From positions 1 to 19,708 of the forward strand of contig CAMBGL010000009.1 of NCBI GenBank assembly GCA_945866155.1: a stretch of DNA of 19,708 nucleotides. The letters run 5' to 3'. Position 1 is the first letter of the stretch. Every line of letters starts with the position of its first letter. Below the pieces are notes generated by a model. It searched no databases, was not told the DNA's origin, and worked only from the letters and a program-made list of their open reading frames with translations. The DNA comes from Bifidobacterium breve (GTDB lineage Bacteria; Actinomycetota; Actinomycetes; Nanopelagicales; Nanopelagicaceae). Positions 16,618 to 19,708 of this stretch are shown here, piece after piece. Position numbers and translations under genes: made by a program.

Positions 16618-16632
16618 ACCTAATTGTTAGGT
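16618..16632. repeat. Inverted repeat ACCTAA-TTG-TTAGGT, possible operator
   Basis: Perfect 6-base arms around a 3-base centre, lying about 24 bases upstream of the putative argS -10 box in the divergent spacer. The size and symmetry suit a dimeric repressor site; no regulator can be named. Confidence 0.4.
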
Positions 16633-16673
16633 TGCAAAGGGGGAAATCCCCAATAAAAAATTCTCTTTTGCAA
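16632..16673. repeat. Nested inverted repeats in the argS/importer spacer
   Basis: TTGCAAA (16632-16638) and TTTGCAA (16667-16673) are perfect inverted copies 28 bases apart. Between them is GGGG-AAAT-CCCC (16640-16651). No T-run follows on either strand, so a terminator is unlikely; a protein-binding region is more plausible. Confidence 0.4.
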
Positions 16674-16709
16674 GCATCTGGCATAACCTTCGCAATGGTT
16701 ACACCTTCC

Positions 16710-16740
16710 TTGTTTGGTCGGAAAAGATTCGGCCTAGGGT
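16710..16740 (+). promoter_or_regulatory. Candidate promoter of the sugar importer
   Basis: TAGGGT at 16735-16740 fits the TANNNT -10 consensus. A -35 box could be TTTGGT (16713-16718, 16-base spacer) or TTGTTT (16710-16715, 19-base spacer). RNA would start near 16747, right at the palindrome 16748-16761, with a leader of only about 25 bases. Confidence 0.4.
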
Positions 16741-16747
16741 GTTTTCC

Positions 16748-16761
16748 ACCTTTCGAAAGGT
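16748..16761 (+). promoter_or_regulatory. Perfect 14-base palindrome overlapping the importer ribosome site
   Basis: ACCTTTCGAAAGGT is fully self-complementary and contains the Shine-Dalgarno GAAAGG used by the binding-protein gene (10 bases before its ATG). As DNA it could be a repressor operator at the transcription start. As RNA it could fold into a 5-base stem with a UCGA loop that hides the ribosome site. Confidence 0.5.
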
Positions 16762-16770
16762 AATAAATAT

Positions 16771-17808
16771 ATGACAAAGCGCCATTTAGCGATTACTGCA
16801 GCATTTGCAGCTATCGCGATTGCACTTACTGGCTGCTCAAAGAGCGAAGAAGCCGGAAGCACACGTGCTTGCATCATCCTTCCTGATGCAGAATCTTCAC
16901 CACGTTGGGAGACTGGAGATCGTCCAGCACTTGATTCAGCACTTACAGGTGCAGGTTTCGAGACAGATATTCAAAATGCACAAGGTGATACAGCTAAGTA
17001 CGCAACAATTGCTGAGCAAATGATGAGCAAGGGTTGCGGCGTGATGATTCTTGTTGATCATCAAGGAGCAGCTGTTCAGGTAACTGAGAAGGCAAAGGCA
17101 GCAGGTATTCCTGTTATTGCTTATGACCGTCCAATTGCAGGAGCTGACTACTACGTATCATTCGATAACGAAACAGTTGGCGCACTAGAAGGACAATCAA
17201 TTCTTGATGGCCTTGCAGCTAAGGGTATTGATCCAACAACAGCTCGCGTTATTTACGGACAAGGCGATCCATCTGATGGAAACGCAAAGATGTTCTATGA
17301 CGGTGCTGTAGCAGTTCTTTCAGCAGCTGGTGTAAAGCCAGTATTTGAAATGGCTGGAACATGGGATGGAGCAAAGGCTGGAACACTATTCGAGCAGGCT
17401 TACACAGCTGTTCAGGGTAAGGTCGATGCAGTTCTTGCACCAAACGATAACAACGCAGCAAACATCATCACAATCTTGGACAAGAACAAGAAGACTGTTC
17501 CAGTTTCAGGACAAGATGCATCAGTAGCTGGTCTACAAAACGTATTACTTGGCAAGCAGACAGCAACTGTCTACAAGCCATTCACACTAGAAGCAACAGC
17601 TGCATCTGACTTGGCAATCGCACTCCTCAAGGGTGAGAAGCCAACAGCAGATAAGACTCTTGCTGATGGAACTCCATACATCGCAGTAACACCAGTACTC
17701 GTTGGCCCAGATCAGGTCAAGGATGTTGTTGCTGCAGGAGATGCAAAGGCTGAAGAAATTTGTACAGCAGCAGTAGCTGCAGCATGTACAAAGTACGGCG
17801 TTGCATAA
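16771..17808 (+). CDS. Sugar ABC transporter substrate-binding lipoprotein, XylF/ChvE-like
   Basis: It captures a sugar outside the cytoplasmic membrane and delivers it to the permease. The 345-residue protein has a lipoprotein signal with lipobox LTGC (lipidated Cys22) and a periplasmic-binding-protein type I fold. The segments AYDRPIAGADYYVSFDNE (117-134), YGQGDPSDGNAKMF (162-175) and APNDNNA (223-229) resemble D-xylose or multiple-sugar binding proteins of the XylF/ChvE group. Xylose is the best guess; ribose, arabinose or galactose are not excluded. All 22 lysines use AAG, a bias not shared by the following ATPase gene, which suggests very high expression. Four other cysteines (34, 89, 331, 339) could form disulphides. 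A strong hairpin follows the stop. Confidence 0.88.
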   Translation: MTKRHLAITAAFAAIAIALTGCSKSEEAGSTRACIILPDAESSPRWETGDRPALDSALTGAGFETDIQNAQGDTAKYATIAEQMMSKGCGVMILVDHQGAAVQVTEKAKAAGIPVIAYDRPIAGADYYVSFDNETVGALEGQSILDGLAAKGIDPTTARVIYGQGDPSDGNAKMFYDGAVAVLSAAGVKPVFEMAGTWDGAKAGTLFEQAYTAVQGKVDAVLAPNDNNAANIITILDKNKKTVPVSGQDASVAGLQNVLLGKQTATVYKPFTLEATAASDLAIALLKGEKPTADKTLADGTPYIAVTPVLVGPDQVKDVVAAGDAKAEEICTAAVAAACTKYGVA

Positions 17809-17824
17809 TATAAATGCGTGAATA

Positions 17825-17860
17825 AACCTTTGCGCCGGCCATCTGGTCGGCGCAAAGGTT
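17825..17860 (+). terminator. Strong hairpin between binding-protein and ATPase genes (attenuator or 3' stabiliser)
   Basis: AACCTTTGCGCCGGCC and GGTCGGCGCAAAGGTT form a 16-base stem with one G-T wobble and an ATCT loop, 16 bases after the stop. The following TTCGCAATTT is a poor U-tract, so partial termination or protection of the upstream mRNA end is more likely than full termination. In binding-protein importers this arrangement usually keeps the binding protein more abundant than the membrane parts. Confidence 0.8.
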
Positions 17861-17946
17861 TTCGCAATTTCCCCCTCTGATTCAAGCAAGACATACTTAC
17901 TTCTGAATTTATAAATAAAAAGAAATAACTCCGAGAGAGGCACTCC

Positions 17947-18693
17947 ATGGACACACCCGTCATCGAACTCCAGAATGTAATAAAGAGTTTTGGGCCAGTA
18001 GATGTATTGCAAGGAATCAATTTTAAAGCGTATGCAGGTCGAGTAACTGCTCTCGTTGGAGATAATGGCGCAGGAAAATCAACGTTGATAAAGGGCCTTG
18101 CTGGAGTTCAGTCATACGACTCTGGTGTTGTTAAATTTGAAGGAAATGAAGTACATCTCAATAGTGCGCGTCAAGCTGCTGCACTTGGGATTGAAGTTGT
18201 TTATCAGGATCTAGCCTTATGTGAAAACCTCGACATCGTGCAGAACATGTTTCTTGGTCGCGAAGAGATGAATGGCTTCACACTTGATGAAACCAATATG
18301 GAGTATGAAGCAACTCAAACTCTTGCTGGCCTGAAAATTCGTACTGTGAAATCAGTACGTCAAAAGGTTGCCTCGCTATCTGGTGGACAACGCCAGACAG
18401 TAGCAATTGCTCGTTCAGTGCTGCGTAAAGCCAAGCTTGTCATTCTTGACGAGCCAACAGCAGCGCTCGGTGTTGCTCAGACTGAACAAGTTCTCAATCT
18501 TGTTCGCCGTCTAGCCGACTCTGGTGTTGCAGTAATTATCATCAGTCACAACTTGCAGGATGTTTTCAAGGTATGCGATGACATCAGCGTTTTGTATTTA
18601 GGAAAGATGGTTGCCCACCTGAAGGCTACAGAGACAAATCACCTTGATGTAGTTGGTTACATCACCGGAACTAAGAGCATGGAGCAGGCGTAA
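17947..18693 (+). CDS. Sugar ABC transporter ATP-binding protein (single-domain, FrcA-like)
   Basis: It powers sugar import by ATP hydrolysis at the inner face of the membrane. The 248-residue protein is one complete nucleotide-binding domain: Walker A GDNGAGKST (38-46), Q-loop Gln87, signature LSGGQ (144-148), Walker B VILDEPT (165-171) and H-loop His201. Relatives such as XylG, RbsA and AraG have two fused domains of about 500 residues; this is half that size, like FrcA, so it should act as a homodimer with two identical sites. GAGAGG lies six bases before the ATG. It is followed by the permease after two bases. Confidence 0.93.
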   Translation: MDTPVIELQNVIKSFGPVDVLQGINFKAYAGRVTALVGDNGAGKSTLIKGLAGVQSYDSGVVKFEGNEVHLNSARQAAALGIEVVYQDLALCENLDIVQNMFLGREEMNGFTLDETNMEYEATQTLAGLKIRTVKSVRQKVASLSGGQRQTVAIARSVLRKAKLVILDEPTAALGVAQTEQVLNLVRRLADSGVAVIIISHNLQDVFKVCDDISVLYLGKMVAHLKATETNHLDVVGYITGTKSMEQA

Positions 18694-18695
18694 CG

Positions 18696-19708
18696 ATGAG
18701 TACAACTACAGCGACAACCACAATTAGCTCCGGCCACGAAGGCACAATCCGCGATCAAGTAAAGAACTACTTTGTTCGCGTAAAAAGTGGCGAGATGGGT
18801 GCTTTGCCATCTGTCATCTCACTTATTTTTCTTACTGGGCTATTTGCAAGTTTGAATCCCTACTTCCTCACAAAGCTCAACTTTGCAAACCTCTTGGTTC
18901 AATCAGCAACGCTGATGATGCTCTCGATGGCACTCGTCTTTGTAATTTTGATTGCTGAAATTGATCTCTCTGCTGGTGTTACTTCGGGACTTTCAATGGC
19001 CTTCTTTATTATTCTCACCAATAAGGCGGGCTGGGATTGGCGTGTATCAATTCTGGCTGGCTTCGTAGTCGGTTTCTTAGTCGGCTCCTTTATCGGTTTC
19101 TTCGTTGCCAAAGTCGGTGTTCCATCCTTCGTCGTAACTCTGGGTCTGTTCCTGGGATTCCAAGGTTTGCAACTAGCACTCCTTGGCGATGGTGGTATCT
19201 ACCGCGTTGAAGTTCCAGAGCTCAAGGCAATTATGAATGACAATATGCCTGCATGGGCTGGTTGGCTAATGCTCAGCATATTCTTGGTACTCACATTGCT
19301 TATAAATTTCTATGACCGTATGCGTCGCAAGAAATCTAATTTGCCTAATCGACCACTCATTCTTCTCTTCATCAAACTTGGAGTAATGACTGGAATAGGA
19401 GCTGGGTGCGTTGCAATATTGAATGTAAATCGCAGCCTTTCCTCAGTTGCAATTGGTGGTGTTCCAATAGTTATGCCATTTGCAATAACAATTCTCTTTG
19501 TTGGTACTTTGATTCTCGATCGCACTCGCTTTGGTCGCCACCTCTATGCAGTTGGTGGAAATCCTGAAGCTGCGCGTCGTGCAGGAATCAAGGTTGCAAA
19601 GATTCGCATGTCTGCATTTATTATCTGTTCAATGCTCGCCGTTGTTGCAGGTATTTTCAATGCAAGTCGAATTGGCGCAGTAGAGGCAACCGCTGGTAAA
19701 TCAATGGT
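18696..19708 (+). CDS. Sugar ABC transporter permease, XylH-like (partial, cut by window end)
   Basis: The frame from ATG 18696 stays open to the window edge, 337 codons plus two bases. It encodes a hydrophobic protein of the BPD_transp_2 type: an N-terminal cytoplasmic tail of about 35 residues, then repeated membrane segments. Family hallmarks are the EIDLSAG motif (the usual IDLSVG) after the second or third helix and, later, GRHLYAVGGNPEAARRAGI, the cytoplasmic loop that contacts the ATPase. A polar insert with DRMRRKKS and a following extra helix separate the halves, as in XylH rather than the shorter RbsC. The start is two bases after the ATPase stop. The C-terminus lies outside the window. 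Confidence 0.9.
   Translation, partial: MSTTTATTTISSGHEGTIRDQVKNYFVRVKSGEMGALPSVISLIFLTGLFASLNPYFLTKLNFANLLVQSATLMMLSMALVFVILIAEIDLSAGVTSGLSMAFFIILTNKAGWDWRVSILAGFVVGFLVGSFIGFFVAKVGVPSFVVTLGLFLGFQGLQLALLGDGGIYRVEVPELKAIMNDNMPAWAGWLMLSIFLVLTLLINFYDRMRRKKSNLPNRPLILLFIKLGVMTGIGAGCVAILNVNRSLSSVAIGGVPIVMPFAITILFVGTLILDRTRFGRHLYAVGGNPEAARRAGIKVAKIRMSAFIICSMLAVVAGIFNASRIGAVEATAGKSM

Noticed and set aside
16639..16670. GGGG-AAAT-CCCC followed by an A/T-rich tract as an intrinsic terminator
   Set aside because: No T-run follows the stem on either strand, and there is no upstream gene that would need it.
17861..17946. Second promoter before the ATPase gene (TATAAAT near 17910-17925)
   Set aside because: A/T-rich but without a credible -35 box at normal spacing; cannot be supported by eye.
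17587..18012. Minus-strand open frame across the end of the binding protein, the hairpin and the start of the ATPase
   Set aside because: Cysteine/tryptophan-rich nonsense-like product, no start signal, antisense to two well-identified genes.

Overview
The window reads as chromosomal DNA of a small-genome, moderate-to-low-GC actinobacterium. The gene order argS-lysA-hom-thrC-thrB-rho-rpmE-prfA-prmC-sua5-glyA-wecA-atpI-atpB-atpE-atpF-atpH is, from memory, the block seen in Mycobacterium (argS to atp) and, with glyA in the middle, in Streptomyces. The base composition is much less GC-rich than in those genera, and spacers are very short. That fits a streamlined planktonic actinobacterium of the acI/Nanopelagicales type (Planktophila or Nanopelagicus-like). 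The taxon is an inference; no rRNA or other marker is present.

Layout: almost everything from 12 to 16581 lies on the minus strand, so transcription runs right to left. It starts with argS (16581), followed by lysA, hom, thrC and thrB (arginyl-tRNA charging plus lysine and threonine synthesis). Next come rho (own promoter near 10214-10243) and rpmE (promoter near 8527-8556, intrinsic terminator 8191-8234). The tightly packed run prfA-prmC-sua5-glyA-wecA-atpI-atpZ follows, then the ATP synthase genes atpB-atpE-atpF-atpH, which have a plausible promoter at 2500-2529 and continue off the left edge toward atpA. Many neighbours overlap by 1-4 bases or are 2-6 bases apart, suggesting translational coupling.

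The right end (16771-19708) switches to the plus strand. It carries a sugar ABC importer of the xylose/ribose type: a XylF/ChvE-like binding lipoprotein, a half-size single-domain ATPase and a XylH-like permease cut by the window edge. A strong hairpin after the binding-protein gene probably lets that gene be expressed above the other two. The 189-base divergent spacer between argS and this importer is rich in dyad symmetry and is the most regulatory-looking stretch here.

No mobile element, CRISPR array, tRNA, rRNA or unknown multi-gene system is visible, and no gene-free stretch exceeds 300 bases. The points most worth a second look are a Sua5/YrdC homologue that keeps its place in the operon but lacks the family's key KxR and SxN residues, the dyad-rich argS/sugar-importer spacer, and an apparently leaderless argS start.
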